NCBI GenBank assembly: GCA_963972065.1 | Contig: CAXAVJ010000004.1 | Span: 1-64,000 of the forward strand | Length of the DNA: 64,000 bases | Reading direction: 5' to 3' | Source of the DNA: UBA1479 sp963972065 | Lineage (GTDB): Bacteria > Pseudomonadota > Alphaproteobacteria > Rhodospirillales > Casp-alpha2 | Part shown: positions 1 through 7,767 of the stretch, piece by piece | Layout: each line of letters starts with the position of its first letter | How positions within the stretch are numbered: position 1 is the stretch's first letter | Made by a program: the position numbers and the translations under genes | Notes under the pieces: model-generated | Database searches by the model: none | Seen by the model: only the letters and a program-made list of their open reading frames with translations | Told to the model about the DNA's origin: nothing

Positions 1-24
1 AAATCGCGCCCGACGCGTCGTCTG

Positions 25-1182
25 TCAAGGCCGGTAGGTTCGCCCTTTCCACGCCCCGCCCCTGCCCGACCAGTGGCGACGGGCGGAATCGACGGTCATC
101 AGGGTGTAGAGAAATCCCGCCACGGGCAGCCCCAGCGCCGCCCAGGGCGGGCGCCCGTACAGGCGCAGGGTCGGGAAATAGGCGACGGCCATGGCCAGCC
201 ACCCCGCCGCCCCCACAGCCAGCATCGGCCAATCCCCGGCGACCAGCCCCCACAGCGCCGCCACCGGCGGCACCAGGTACAGCAACACCATCCCGGCGAC
301 GGTGCCCAGCAGCATCAGGGGCGAATGGCCGAGTTGCTCATAGGCCGTGCGCGCGACCATGCGCCACAGTTCCCCCAGCCCGTCGTAACGGCGCAGGCTC
401 ACCGTCTCGCGGCTGAGCCCCAGCCAGATCGCCCCCCTGGCCTTCAACAGTGCCGCCAGGGCGCAATCGTCGATCAGCCGGCCCCGGATCGCCTCGATCC
501 CGCCGGCCGCATCCAGGGCGGCCCGCCGCACCAGCATGCAGCCGCCCGCCGCCGCCGCCGTGCGCTTGACCGGATCGTTGACCCAGGGAAAGGGAAACAG
601 CTTTTGAAAGAAGAATACGAAGGCCGGAATCAGCAGACGTTCCCACGGCGTTTCGCAGTTGAGGCGTACCATGAGGGAGACCAGATCACGGTTCTCCATC
701 TCCGCCTTCTCGACCAGACGGCGCAGGTTGGCCGGATCGTGGGCAATGTCGGCGTCGGTCAGCAGGACGTAGCGGGCATCGGGCGCCGCCGCCCGCGCGG
801 CCTCAAGCCCCTGATGAACGGCCCAGAGCTTGCCCGACCAGCCCTCGGCCAGCGGCCGTCCGGTGACGAGATGAAATCGGCTGCCCCCGTCCGCCGCGTC
901 AGCCGCCCCCCGGGCCAGGTCCGCCGTGCCGTCCGTGGAATTGTCGTCAACCACCACGACATCAAGGCGACCGGGATAATCCTGGGCAAACAGGGACGCC
1001 ACGGTGCAGGCGATGCTGTCGGCTTCGTCCCGGGCGGGGATGACGGCGGCGATATCGGGCCAGCCGCCCTTTGGCGGCGTCTTGGCGGCGGGGCTCAGGT
1101 GTTGATCGGCGAACCAGAACCGCCCGCGGCAGAACAGGATTCCCGCCCAGACGGCGAGCGCCAGCAGGGCCGCCCCCGTCAT
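25..1182 (-). CDS. hpnB: Hopanoid-associated glycosyltransferase HpnB (GT2 family)
   Basis: A family 2 glycosyltransferase of 385 residues that matches HpnB, a membrane protein found in hopanoid gene clusters whose exact sugar donor and acceptor are not settled. The N-terminus has one hydrophobic segment, then the GT-A fold with AVIPARDEADS, VVVDDNSTDG and the metal-binding TDADIAH, and the last ~100 residues carry about three membrane segments. I start it at the ATG at 1182, ten bases after the hpnC stop, because GAGG lies upstream; a longer reading to 1251 would run back into hpnC. It is the last gene of the hpnM-hpnC-hpnB run. The family call rests on motifs and context; a generic ceramide-type glucosyltransferase is the main alternative. 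Confidence 0.88.
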   Translation of the reverse strand: MTGAALLALAVWAGILFCRGRFWFADQHLSPAAKTPPKGGWPDIAAVIPARDEADSIACTVASLFAQDYPGRLDVVVVDDNSTDGTADLARGAADAADGGSRFHLVTGRPLAEGWSGKLWAVHQGLEAARAAAPDARYVLLTDADIAHDPANLRRLVEKAEMENRDLVSLMVRLNCETPWERLLIPAFVFFFQKLFPFPWVNDPVKRTAAAAGGCMLVRRAALDAAGGIEAIRGRLIDDCALAALLKARGAIWLGLSRETVSLRRYDGLGELWRMVARTAYEQLGHSPLMLLGTVAGMVLLYLVPPVAALWGLVAGDWPMLAVGAAGWLAMAVAYFPTLRLYGRPPWAALGLPVAGFLYTLMTVDSARRHWSGRGGAWKGRTYRP

Positions 1183-1192
1183 TGCCCGGACC

Positions 1193-2104
1193 TCATCGCC
1201 CGTGCAGGCCGACCAGTGCGGCCAAGGCACCCTTGGCGCAGCACCAGGCATAACCGCCCTTGGTCAGCGCCACGCGCCCGGCCAGCGGGTCCCGACGGCG
1301 CAGCAAATCCGTAAGCCGGCGGGCGATTTCCCAGATGGCGGCGGCCTCCATCCCCAGGCGGCGGCTATGCATGCCGGAGGATATGGGACGGGCTTCGTCC
1401 AACAGAATCTCGGTGGCGTCCAGGCAGCGGTCGATCACGCGGCGAAGTGCGGGCGTACAGGCCGGACGGTCGAGGTCTTCGACCACCGCCCCCTCCGCAG
1501 CCAGCCAGTCACCCGGCAGATACACCCGGTCCAGGCTGCGGTAGTCGTCCTGACAGTCCTGCAGATGGTTGATGACCTGGAGCGCGTTGCACAGCGCGTC
1601 CGACGGGCCGTAGCCCAAGGACGATCCGCCGTGCAGGTCGATCAGGTAGCGGCCCACGGGGGCGGCGGACCGGATGCAGTAATGCATCAGGTCGTCCCAG
1701 TCCTGATACCGGCCCTTGACCGCGTCCTGCTTGAAGACGTCGATCAGGTCCTGGCAGTGACGCGGCGTGATGTCGGTTTCCGCCAAACTGTCGCGCATGG
1801 CATGGGCGGTGGCGAATTCGGGATCGTGCGGGTGCTGGCCCAAAAGCGCCGCCTCGAACCCGGCCAGGCGGCGGACCTTGGTGTCCGCGTCCAATGCGGT
1901 GTTGTCGGCAATGTCGTCGATGGCGCGGGCGAAACGGTAGAACCGCGCCACATGCGGGCGCAGGCGGGCCGGCAGCAGGAACGAGCCGACGGGGAAGTTT
2001 TCGTAAGCGGCGTCTTTGCCCGACGGCGTTTCCACGCCAGGGCCCGACGGCGTTTCCACGCCAGGGCCCGGCGTCGGTTCAGGAGAATCGGCGGGCTGCC
2101 CCAT
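1193..2104 (-). CDS. hpnC: Squalene synthase-type prenyl transferase HpnC
   Basis: Trans-isoprenyl diphosphate synthase of the squalene/phytoene family (303 residues). HpnC together with HpnD and HpnE makes squalene from farnesyl diphosphate by way of hydroxysqualene, the precursor of hopanoids. The HpnC signature ENFPVGSFLLP is near residue 36. The first aspartate-rich motif is RAIDDIADN and the second is the QDCQDDYRSL stretch. The first ~30 residues are a low-complexity Pro/Gly/Glu leader containing an exact 8-residue repeat (GPGVETPS) that is not part of the catalytic fold. hpnD, hpnE and the cyclase are not in the window and may lie to the left or elsewhere. Upstream Shine-Dalgarno is weak. 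Confidence 0.9.
   Translation of the reverse strand: MGQPADSPEPTPGPGVETPSGPGVETPSGKDAAYENFPVGSFLLPARLRPHVARFYRFARAIDDIADNTALDADTKVRRLAGFEAALLGQHPHDPEFATAHAMRDSLAETDITPRHCQDLIDVFKQDAVKGRYQDWDDLMHYCIRSAAPVGRYLIDLHGGSSLGYGPSDALCNALQVINHLQDCQDDYRSLDRVYLPGDWLAAEGAVVEDLDRPACTPALRRVIDRCLDATEILLDEARPISSGMHSRRLGMEAAAIWEIARRLTDLLRRRDPLAGRVALTKGGYAWCCAKGALAALVGLHGR
2018..2065. repeat. 24-bp tandem duplication inside the hpnC leader
   Basis: Two head-to-tail copies with a 24-base period (2018-2041 and 2042-2065); the core GACGGCGTTTCCACGCCAG is identical in both. The period is a multiple of three, so the reading frame is kept and the encoded GPGVETPS octapeptide is repeated. The identity of the copies points to a recent slippage event. 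Confidence 0.85.
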
Positions 2105-2144
2105 GACCGGAAAATACCTTCACTAGGATCAGCTGACGCCAGGA

Positions 2145-2771
2145 TCAGCCGGCGGGCTTGGCCATTTCCCGCATTTTCTCCAGCAGGCTGTCGACGGAAT
2201 TTCCGTTGTTCGAGATCACGGAATTGAATTCCTTCTGCTGGGTCAGGGCCATGGAGAGGCCGTTCACGATGATGTCGACGATCTTGAAGATATGCTGACC
2301 GTCGCGTTCGCCCACGCCGACGCGCCAGCTGACCTCGACCGGCTGGCCGCCGGGGCGCTTCAGCATGGTATGGACGATGAAATCGTTTTCCTGGCGCTTT
2401 TCGGCGCGGCTGATTTCCAAAGACTCACCGGAATAATCCTTGAAGCCGTCGACATAGCGTTCCAGCAGCATGTTCTCGAACAGGGTCAGGTATTCCTCAC
2501 GCTGTTCCGGGGTGGCGCGGCGCCAATGGCGGCCCAACACCCATTTACCGATGGATTTCACGGCGAAGAAGTCATTCACCAGGGTGCGGAAACGTTCCTT
2601 GCGCACGTCTCGGGCGATGTCCTTCCCGGTCAGGGAACTAATCGCTGACGAGGCCATGGTGTTGACGAAGGTTTTGACTTCGTCCGTCGTCACTTCAGCG
2701 CACACGGCCCGCGGCGCGAACGCCATCAGGGCGGTGACCAGGAAAGCAGTAACTATATGACGCCTTAGCAT
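2145..2771 (-). CDS. hpnM: MlaC/Ttg2D-type periplasmic phospholipid-binding protein, probably HpnM
   Basis: A 208-residue exported protein of the MlaC (toluene tolerance Ttg2) family. These periplasmic proteins shuttle lipids between outer and inner membranes, and the version next to hopanoid genes is called HpnM. The ATG at 2771 is preceded by GGAGGAGA and opens a clear signal peptide (LRRHIVTAFLVTALMAFAPR, cleavage likely near AVCAEV). The mature part carries the family stretch with the DFFAVKSIGKWVLGRHWRRA core. It is upstream of and co-directional with hpnC, with 40 bp between them. A longer ORF reading to 2834 lacks a ribosome site. The hopanoid assignment, as opposed to general Mla lipid transport, comes from context. 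Confidence 0.82.
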   Translation of the reverse strand: MLRRHIVTAFLVTALMAFAPRAVCAEVTTDEVKTFVNTMASSAISSLTGKDIARDVRKERFRTLVNDFFAVKSIGKWVLGRHWRRATPEQREEYLTLFENMLLERYVDGFKDYSGESLEISRAEKRQENDFIVHTMLKRPGGQPVEVSWRVGVGERDGQHIFKIVDIIVNGLSMALTQQKEFNSVISNNGNSVDSLLEKMREMAKPAG

Positions 2772-2954
2772 TGGAATCGTCTCCTCCAGGCGCGTTGCAT
2801 ACACCGGGCCATGCAGGTAGTTCAAGTACCACATGGCTCAATAAAAGTTCATCTGACCGTCATCAGACCAATATGATAAAATTGATGGATTCCCGGAACA
2901 GCATCGCTCCAGGCCCCGTTCAGTGGACCTGATTCAGTTTACAGGAACCTGACC

Positions 2955-3503
2955 ATGACGAAAAATCCTCTCTCCGAAGCCCTTGAAACGTATCTTGATT
3001 TGGGCCGCCGCCCATACACCGAAGTGGTCTCGCAACTGGAACACGCGCTGCAATGCGCCTGGCTGGCGGAGCGGGAATCGGGTGATGGAGATCTGGTCGC
3101 CGCGGCCTTTCTGCACGACATCGGCCATATGATGCAGAAACACGGCCAGGGCGCGGCCGACCGTGGCATCAACGACAAGCACGAGGACATCGCCCGCGGC
3201 TGGGCCGACCGCCATTTCAACGCCCGCGTGGCCCAGGCCGTGGGGTTACATGTCGAGGCCAAGCGCTATCTCTGCGCCACACAGCCGGGCTATTTCGACA
3301 CCCTGTCCCCGGCCTCGGTCAAATCCCTGGAATTACAGGGCGGGCCGATGAGCGCGGACGAGGTCACGGCCTTCGAAGCCCTGCCCTATTACGAGGACGC
3401 GGTGAAAGTGCGCGAATGGGACGACCGGGCCAAGATCGCCGGCCTGGACACGCCGGACATCGACCACTTCCGCCCCTACCTGGAACAGGCGTTGGCCGCC
3501 TAA
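2955..3503 (+). CDS. HD-domain oxygenase-like protein (PhnZ/TmpB-type)
   Basis: A 182-residue HD-domain protein. Residues Y21, the VSQLEHALQ block (H30), FLHDIGH (H54, D55, H58) and a later VGLHVEAKRYL (His) follow the pattern of PhnZ/TmpB, mixed-valent di-iron oxygenases that break C-P bonds in organophosphonates. Members of this group also include enzymes for other substrates, and no phosphonate gene (phnY, phnW, phnA, phnX) is nearby, so the substrate is open. The start at 2955 has AGGA eight bases upstream. It stands alone, convergent with the D-amino-acid dehydrogenase gene, with a strong hairpin between them. Confidence 0.72.
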   Translation: MTKNPLSEALETYLDLGRRPYTEVVSQLEHALQCAWLAERESGDGDLVAAAFLHDIGHMMQKHGQGAADRGINDKHEDIARGWADRHFNARVAQAVGLHVEAKRYLCATQPGYFDTLSPASVKSLELQGGPMSADEVTAFEALPYYEDAVKVREWDDRAKIAGLDTPDIDHFRPYLEQALAA

Positions 3504-3534
3504 CCCCGAATGACCTGACGGCGCTTGTTGTTCG

Positions 3535-3581
3535 CGCAAATCGTCGTCGCGGGCCTGGGTTCGGCCCGCTCGGGATTTGCG
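3535..3581. terminator. Bidirectional stem-loop terminator between convergent genes
   Basis: A nested inverted repeat fills the gap between two convergent genes. The inner stem is GCGGGCC (3549-3555) with GGCCCGC (3563-3569), loop of seven bases. The outer stem is CGCAAATC (3535-3542) with GATTTGCG (3574-3581). There is no long T-run, so Rho-independent termination is likely but not certain. Confidence 0.6.
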
Positions 3582-3582
3582 G

Positions 3583-4887
3583 CTAAAACCGGTCCGCCCG
3601 GAACGGCGTCAGGTCCACGTTCGGCGCCTCGCCCTTCAACAGCCGCGCGATCACGCGCCCCGTCGCCGGGCCGCAGGTCAGGCCGACGTGCTGATGGCCG
3701 AAGGCATGGAACAGCCCCGGCGCCACCGATGACGGGCCGAGCACGGGCAGGCTGTCCGGCAGGGTCGGGCGGAAGCCCATCCATTGCGTCGAAACCGCCG
3801 TCTTCACCCCGGGCAGCAGCCTGGGCACCAGATCGGTCATGACCTTTACCCGGGCGTAATCGGGCGCGGCCTCCAACCCCGCCAGTTCGACCGTGCCGGC
3901 CAGACGCAGGCCCATCTCCATGGGCGAGGCATAGAAGGCGCGGGCCTTCCAGCCGACGGCATGGTTCACCTGCACCCCCGGGTCGGCCAGGATGGCGTGG
4001 TAGCCGCGTTCGGTCCCCAATGGGATCTTCTCGCCCAGCAGGGCCGCCAGCTTGTGGGAAAAGGCCCCGGCGGCGAGCACGATGCGGTCCGCCTCAAGCA
4101 CGCCCTCCGACGTCTCGATGCGGAAGCCGCCGTCGGCTTTCCGCGCCAGCCCCCGCACCTCCCCCTGTTGCAGGGTGCCGCCGCGCTTCACAAAGGTCTC
4201 GGCCAGGACCTTGGTCAGGCGGCCCGGGTTGGTCGTGGTGCCGCCGCCGAGCAGCGCATGGGCCCATTTGAAATCGGGGCCGAGGGCCGGCTCCAGGTCC
4301 GTCAGTTCCTTGCGGTCGAGCGCCTGATACTTGATGCCGTAGGTCGCCCGGAACGCCAGGTCGGTCTCCGCCTTCTTGAAATCGGTCGCGTTGTCGTAGA
4401 CCTGCAGCACCGGGTCGCGGCGCACCAGCTCGGGCGCCCCGGCCTCCGCCGCCAGGGCCCCATAGGCGTCGGAGCAGCCGATGGTCAGATGACGCATGGC
4501 GTCGGCGGCGCGGCGTTGGTGCGCGACGCTGGCGAAGCGCAGCATGCGCAGCAGCCAGGGCAGGATATGGGGCAGCCGCGCCCAGCGGATGGTCAAGGGC
4601 CCCTTGGGGTCGATCAGATAGCCGGGCACATTGCGCAGCACTTCCGGCCCGAAGGTCGGCACGAACGACCATTCGGCCAAGATGCCGGCGTTGCCGAAGG
4701 AACAGGCCTCCCCCGGTTCGATGCGGTCGATCAGGGTGACCTTGAACCCCTCCTTCACCGCCGCCAGGGCGCAGTTGACGCCGACGATGCCGGCGCCGAT
4801 GACGCAGACCGTGGTTTCCCCCGGCGTGCCGCCTTGCGGGACGCTTTTGGAATTCTCGGGCTTGGGTTGAGAAATTGTCGCGGTCAT
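3583..4887 (-). CDS. D-amino-acid dehydrogenase (DadA-like FAD oxidoreductase)
   Basis: A 434-residue DAO-family flavoprotein. The dinucleotide-binding motif VIGAGIVGVNCA begins near residue 30, and the C-terminus has the DadA-type WMGFRPTLPDSLPVLG and HAFGHQHVGLT blocks near the flavin. DadA enzymes oxidise D-amino acids to 2-oxo acids and ammonia, passing electrons to the respiratory chain. Start chosen at 4887 (MTATIS) with GGAG upstream; an in-frame ATG at 4944 would add 19 unlikely residues. The divergent neighbour is a GlcD-type flavoprotein, so the pair may share the 90-bp promoter region. Substrate specificity cannot be read. Confidence 0.85.
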   Translation of the reverse strand: MTATISQPKPENSKSVPQGGTPGETTVCVIGAGIVGVNCALAAVKEGFKVTLIDRIEPGEACSFGNAGILAEWSFVPTFGPEVLRNVPGYLIDPKGPLTIRWARLPHILPWLLRMLRFASVAHQRRAADAMRHLTIGCSDAYGALAAEAGAPELVRRDPVLQVYDNATDFKKAETDLAFRATYGIKYQALDRKELTDLEPALGPDFKWAHALLGGGTTTNPGRLTKVLAETFVKRGGTLQQGEVRGLARKADGGFRIETSEGVLEADRIVLAAGAFSHKLAALLGEKIPLGTERGYHAILADPGVQVNHAVGWKARAFYASPMEMGLRLAGTVELAGLEAAPDYARVKVMTDLVPRLLPGVKTAVSTQWMGFRPTLPDSLPVLGPSSVAPGLFHAFGHQHVGLTCGPATGRVIARLLKGEAPNVDLTPFRADRF

Positions 4888-4977
4888 GGGCGGGGCTCCG
4901 GCTTGTCGTTGGGCGGCCATCGTGGCAAATATGACCGGAAACATCCCCAGTGACCATCGCCTTCAAGGAATACGATC

Positions 4978-6405
4978 ATGGCCGACGGCGCCCATATGCC
5001 CCCTCTTCCCGAAACCGTGCGCACCGCGCTGAAAAACGCCGTGGGCGACAAGGGCTGGTACGAGACGCCCGCCGACATGGCCCCCTACCTGGCGGAGGAG
5101 CGCAATTACTACCACGGCGAAAGCCCGCTGGTGCTGCGCCCCGCCAATACGGAAGAAGTCTCCAAGATCGTCACCATCTGCGCCGAACACGGCGTGACGA
5201 TTACCCCCCAGGGCGGCAATACGGGCCTGTGCGGCGGGGCGGTCGCCCAGGGCGGCGTGCTGGTCAACCTGGGCCGCATGAATGCGGTGCGCGAGATCGA
5301 CCCCGTCAACGCGACCATGACGGTCGAGGCCGGCTGTATTCTGAAAGAGATTCAAGACAAGGCCGAGGCCGCCGGGCTTCTGTTCCCGCTCTCCCTCGCC
5401 GCCGAGGGGACCTGCCAGATCGGCGGGAATCTCTCGACCAACGCCGGCGGCATTCAGGTGCTGCGCTACGGCAACGCCCGCGATCTGGTGCTGGGGCTGG
5501 AGGTCGTCACGGCCGACGGCCGCGTGTGGAACGGGCTGCGCGGCATCCGCAAGAACAACACGGGCTATGACCTGAAGCATATCTTCATGGGCGCGGAGGG
5601 CACGCTCGGCATCATCACCGCCGCCGTCCTGAAACTGTTCCCCCGCCCGGCCGAGACGACGACCGCCATGGTCGCGGCGGAAACCCCGGCCCACCTCTCG
5701 GCTCTCTTGACGCGCCTGAAGGCCGCGACGGGCGATCAGGTGACCAGCTTCGAATATATCTGCCGCGCCCCCATGGACGCCGTGTTCGAACACATCCCGG
5801 GCAGCCAGGACCCGTTCACGGAACGCCATGAACACCACGCGCTGATCGAATTGGCGTCGGGGCAGAAGGGCGTGATCCGGGATTTGGCCGAAACGGCCCT
5901 CGGCGAAGCCTTCGAGGCGGGCGAGATCATCGACGCCGTGCTGGCCGAAAGCGGCGAGCAGGCGGCGCGGCTGTGGAACATCCGGGAAAGCATTCCCGAG
6001 GCCTTGAAGCACTGCGGCCCCTCGGCCAAGCACGACATTTCCGTGCCTGTCTCCAAAATCCCGGAATTCCTCGCCAAGGCCGACCCGCATGCGGAAAAGG
6101 TCATCCCCGGCGTCACCATCATGGCCTTCGGCCACATGGGCGACGGCAACCTGCACTACAACCTGGTGATGCCCAAGGACACGACGCCCGAGGATGCGGA
6201 GCGCCTGCGCAACGAAGTGCCCCCCGGCGTGCACGACATCGCCGATAGCCTCGGCGGCTCCTTCTCCGCCGAACACGGCATCGGACTTCTGAAGGTGCAC
6301 GAAATGGAACGCTACAAGACGGACGTGGAAAAACACATGCTCCGCAGCATCAAAGCCGCGCTCGACCCCAAGGGCATCATGAATCCGGGGAAGGTGGTGC
6401 CTTGA
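4978..6405 (+). CDS. FAD-linked 2-hydroxyacid dehydrogenase (GlcD/D2HGDH-like)
   Basis: A 475-residue PCMH-type FAD flavoprotein with C-terminal FAD-oxidase domain. Diagnostic blocks are the FAD loop PQGGNTGLCGGAV, the IGGNLSTNAGGI motif, the RKNNTGYDLKHIFMGAEGTLG stretch (read in parts), and the C-terminal metal/substrate block FGHMGDGNLHYN with AEHGIGLLK. These features fit D-2-hydroxyglutarate or D-lactate dehydrogenases. AAGGAA precedes the ATG. There are no glcE/glcF subunits, so it is a stand-alone enzyme. It ends exactly where an AT-rich block begins. Confidence 0.85.
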   Translation: MADGAHMPPLPETVRTALKNAVGDKGWYETPADMAPYLAEERNYYHGESPLVLRPANTEEVSKIVTICAEHGVTITPQGGNTGLCGGAVAQGGVLVNLGRMNAVREIDPVNATMTVEAGCILKEIQDKAEAAGLLFPLSLAAEGTCQIGGNLSTNAGGIQVLRYGNARDLVLGLEVVTADGRVWNGLRGIRKNNTGYDLKHIFMGAEGTLGIITAAVLKLFPRPAETTTAMVAAETPAHLSALLTRLKAATGDQVTSFEYICRAPMDAVFEHIPGSQDPFTERHEHHALIELASGQKGVIRDLAETALGEAFEAGEIIDAVLAESGEQAARLWNIRESIPEALKHCGPSAKHDISVPVSKIPEFLAKADPHAEKVIPGVTIMAFGHMGDGNLHYNLVMPKDTTPEDAERLRNEVPPGVHDIADSLGGSFSAEHGIGLLKVHEMERYKTDVEKHMLRSIKAALDPKGIMNPGKVVP

Positions 6406-6494
6406 GATGAAAAATCGGGATCAATTAAATATAAATAACAGTATATTTTCATAATATAAATACATATTAAATAATTATTAATGCAGTATTTTAA
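6406..6494. other. AT-rich junction sequence
   Basis: Nearly pure A/T spacer between the stops of two convergent genes. Its composition matches the adjacent nuclease gene, not the GC-rich genes to the left, so it belongs to the acquired segment. No duplicated flank or integrase site was visible here. Confidence 0.6.
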
Positions 6495-6965
6495 TTATTT
6501 CTTTTTTCGTGAACTTTCTGTTCTCATAAATTTTTTTACAGATACTTTTTGATAGTTAAGATCAATCGCAAATTCAGCCATACCGCTGCTGTTATACCAA
6601 TAGATAAAATCCACTGAATTCCTATTTATATCCTCATCATAAAACTCCTTAAATTGACCCGTCATTGTATCAAGATAACTTTCGTCTAATGGTTCAAACC
6701 ACTCACGATCATACCAACTAATAGACATGCCAACGTGTAAAAGGCGTTCAATTCTTGACACATTCCAGAACGGTTTAATGCCGACTACATTCATATCTGG
6801 GAGCCAAGTTTTTGCAGTTTTAATTCTTGCGGCAGGGTTAATAGATTTTCCTATTTTATACTTTCCGTCATTCTCAAATATGTAGATGTATCCTGGATCA
6901 ATTGGCTTCACGCCAAAATTCCCAATCCACGGCTCAGAAACCCATGTTTTTTTGTATTCTGCCAC
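6495..6965 (-). CDS. GIY-YIG (T5orf172/MUG113-type) nuclease-domain protein
   Basis: A 156-residue protein whose residues 24-60 hold a GIY-YIG core: GYIYIFENDGKYKIGKS followed by the conserved Arg in NPAARIKT, with a downstream ERLLH helix and a WFEPL segment carrying the glutamate. This matches the T5orf172/MUG113 branch, found in phage proteins and defence-associated nucleases. The gene is strikingly AT-rich compared with its neighbours. It starts with GTG at 6965 and overlaps the TAG stop of parE by one base, so it should be translated after the toxin from the same message. The C-terminus is lysine-rich. The nuclease activity is inferred from the fold. Confidence 0.78.
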   Translation of the reverse strand: MAEYKKTWVSEPWIGNFGVKPIDPGYIYIFENDGKYKIGKSINPAARIKTAKTWLPDMNVVGIKPFWNVSRIERLLHVGMSISWYDREWFEPLDESYLDTMTGQFKEFYDEDINRNSVDFIYWYNSSGMAEFAIDLNYQKVSVKKFMRTESSRKKK

Positions 6966-7255
6966 TATTCAACCAGTGCCATTACATCCTCACGGCCCAG
7001 CACCCGCATGATTTCCACGCCCCGACCTTCAATCCGATAATAAACAGAATGAGTGCCGTAGACGCTCCGCCGGTAGCCGGGTCGGATGTGATCGACAGCT
7101 GCATAGAGTGAGGGATCACCGGCGATGCGGTCGAACCGCGCGATCAGCCCGTCAAAATAACGGTCGGCCTGGGCCAAACCGAATTCCGTGATCCCTCGGC
7201 GATAAAGACGCGCCAAGTCATCCTCGGCGGCTAGGCTGAGTCTATAGCTTGCCAT
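6965..7255 (-). CDS. parE: ParE/RelE-superfamily toxin
   Basis: A 96-residue toxin of the ParE branch of the RelE/ParE superfamily, which usually poisons DNA gyrase and is neutralised by its cognate antitoxin. Family features are the N-terminal LSLAAEDDLARLYRRG helix, the central GYRRSVYGTHSVYYRIEG strand block and the C-terminal VEIMRVLGREDV strand. The ATG at 7255 overlaps the 3' end of the antitoxin gene by 14 bases, typical of coupled toxin-antitoxin pairs. The stop overlaps the GTG of the nuclease gene by one base. Confidence 0.9.
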   Translation of the reverse strand: MASYRLSLAAEDDLARLYRRGITEFGLAQADRYFDGLIARFDRIAGDPSLYAAVDHIRPGYRRSVYGTHSVYYRIEGRGVEIMRVLGREDVMALVE

Positions 7256-7499
7256 CTTCCTTGAGAGCAGCCAGAACCGCGCGGCGAATATCTTCCGGTG
7301 ACTTGTCGCTCATGCCGCCGCTTTCCGCCTCAACCAGCGCCGACCGGATGCGCGCGATCTCGTCGGCGCGCGTTTGCTTTTCGCGGATGGCTTCGCGGAT
7401 CAGTTCGCTATCCGTAGCGTAATTACCACTGGCGAGTTGCCCCTGAATCCAGGCTTCCTGCTGGTCGGTAACCGTGATGCTTTTCTTGACCATGGACAT
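7242..7499 (-). CDS. parD: ParD-type antitoxin
   Basis: An 85-residue ribbon-helix-helix antitoxin. The N-terminal strand and helices are KSITVTDQQEAWI and SGNYATDSELIREAIR, and the C-terminal part is the acidic region that would wrap the toxin. Such proteins also repress their own operon. I chose ATG 7499 because GAGGG lies nine bases upstream; ATG 7493 is possible. The long upstream extension of the reading frame (to 7643) runs through a dispersed repeat and is not coding. Confidence 0.88.
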   Translation of the reverse strand: MSMVKKSITVTDQQEAWIQGQLASGNYATDSELIREAIREKQTRADEIARIRSALVEAESGGMSDKSPEDIRRAVLAALKEDGKL

Positions 7500-7564
7500 G
7501 GCGTCAAGCCCTCGTGCGATCCATTCGATATGGCGGTCGGATTTTATCCTACCACGCATATCCC

Positions 7565-7632
7565 ATTCCGTCACCCCCGGGCTTGATCCGGGGATCCAGG
7601 GGCGTGGATTCCCGCTTTCGCGGGAATGACAT
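7565..7632. repeat. Dispersed intergenic repeat with two hairpins
   Basis: A genome-repeat type sequence recognisable from many Rhodospirillales genomes by its spurious translations SRESGNPRPWIPGSSPGVT and its reverse. It holds a CCCCGG/CCGGGG stem (7575-7580 and 7588-7593) and a perfect 8-bp stem ATTCCCGC/GCGGGAAT with a four-base loop (7608-7627). It may end transcripts or bind proteins. The recognition as a repeat is from memory of the family; only one copy is in this window. Confidence 0.65.
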
Positions 7633-7638
7633 GGTCGC

Positions 7639-7700
7639 CTCATCGTCTCACTGCCTCAGTGGTTTTCTTGAAGGAACCACAGAGACGGTGAGGCAATGAG
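7639..7700. repeat. Long imperfect inverted repeat
   Basis: Left arm 7639-7665 (CTCAT...CAGTGGTT) pairs imperfectly with right arm 7673-7700 (GAACCACAGAG...ATGAG) around a loop of about eight bases. It lies between the comC stop and parD and could stop transcription leaving comC, or be a remnant of a small mobile repeat. Confidence 0.6.
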
Positions 7701-7716
7701 AAGACAGAAAGCGTGG

Positions 7717-7739
7717 ATGGCCGGGTCGCGCCCGGCCAT
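7717..7739. terminator. Perfect 9-bp stem-loop downstream of comC
   Basis: ATGGCCGGG (7717-7725) and CCCGGCCAT (7731-7739) flank TCGCG. This is a second dispersed-repeat signature (the GGATGGCCGGGTCGCGCCCG type). It sits 28 bp beyond the comC stop on the transcribed side, so it is a plausible terminator for the sulfolactate operon. Confidence 0.55.
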
Positions 7740-7767
7740 GACGTTTATCGGGGATGACGGTCGGCGG

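Noticed and set aside
6406..6965. Duplicated flanks around the AT-rich nuclease segment, as in the caiB island
   Set aside because: I compared the ends at 6400 and 6960 and saw no matching sequence, so no attachment site can be proposed there.
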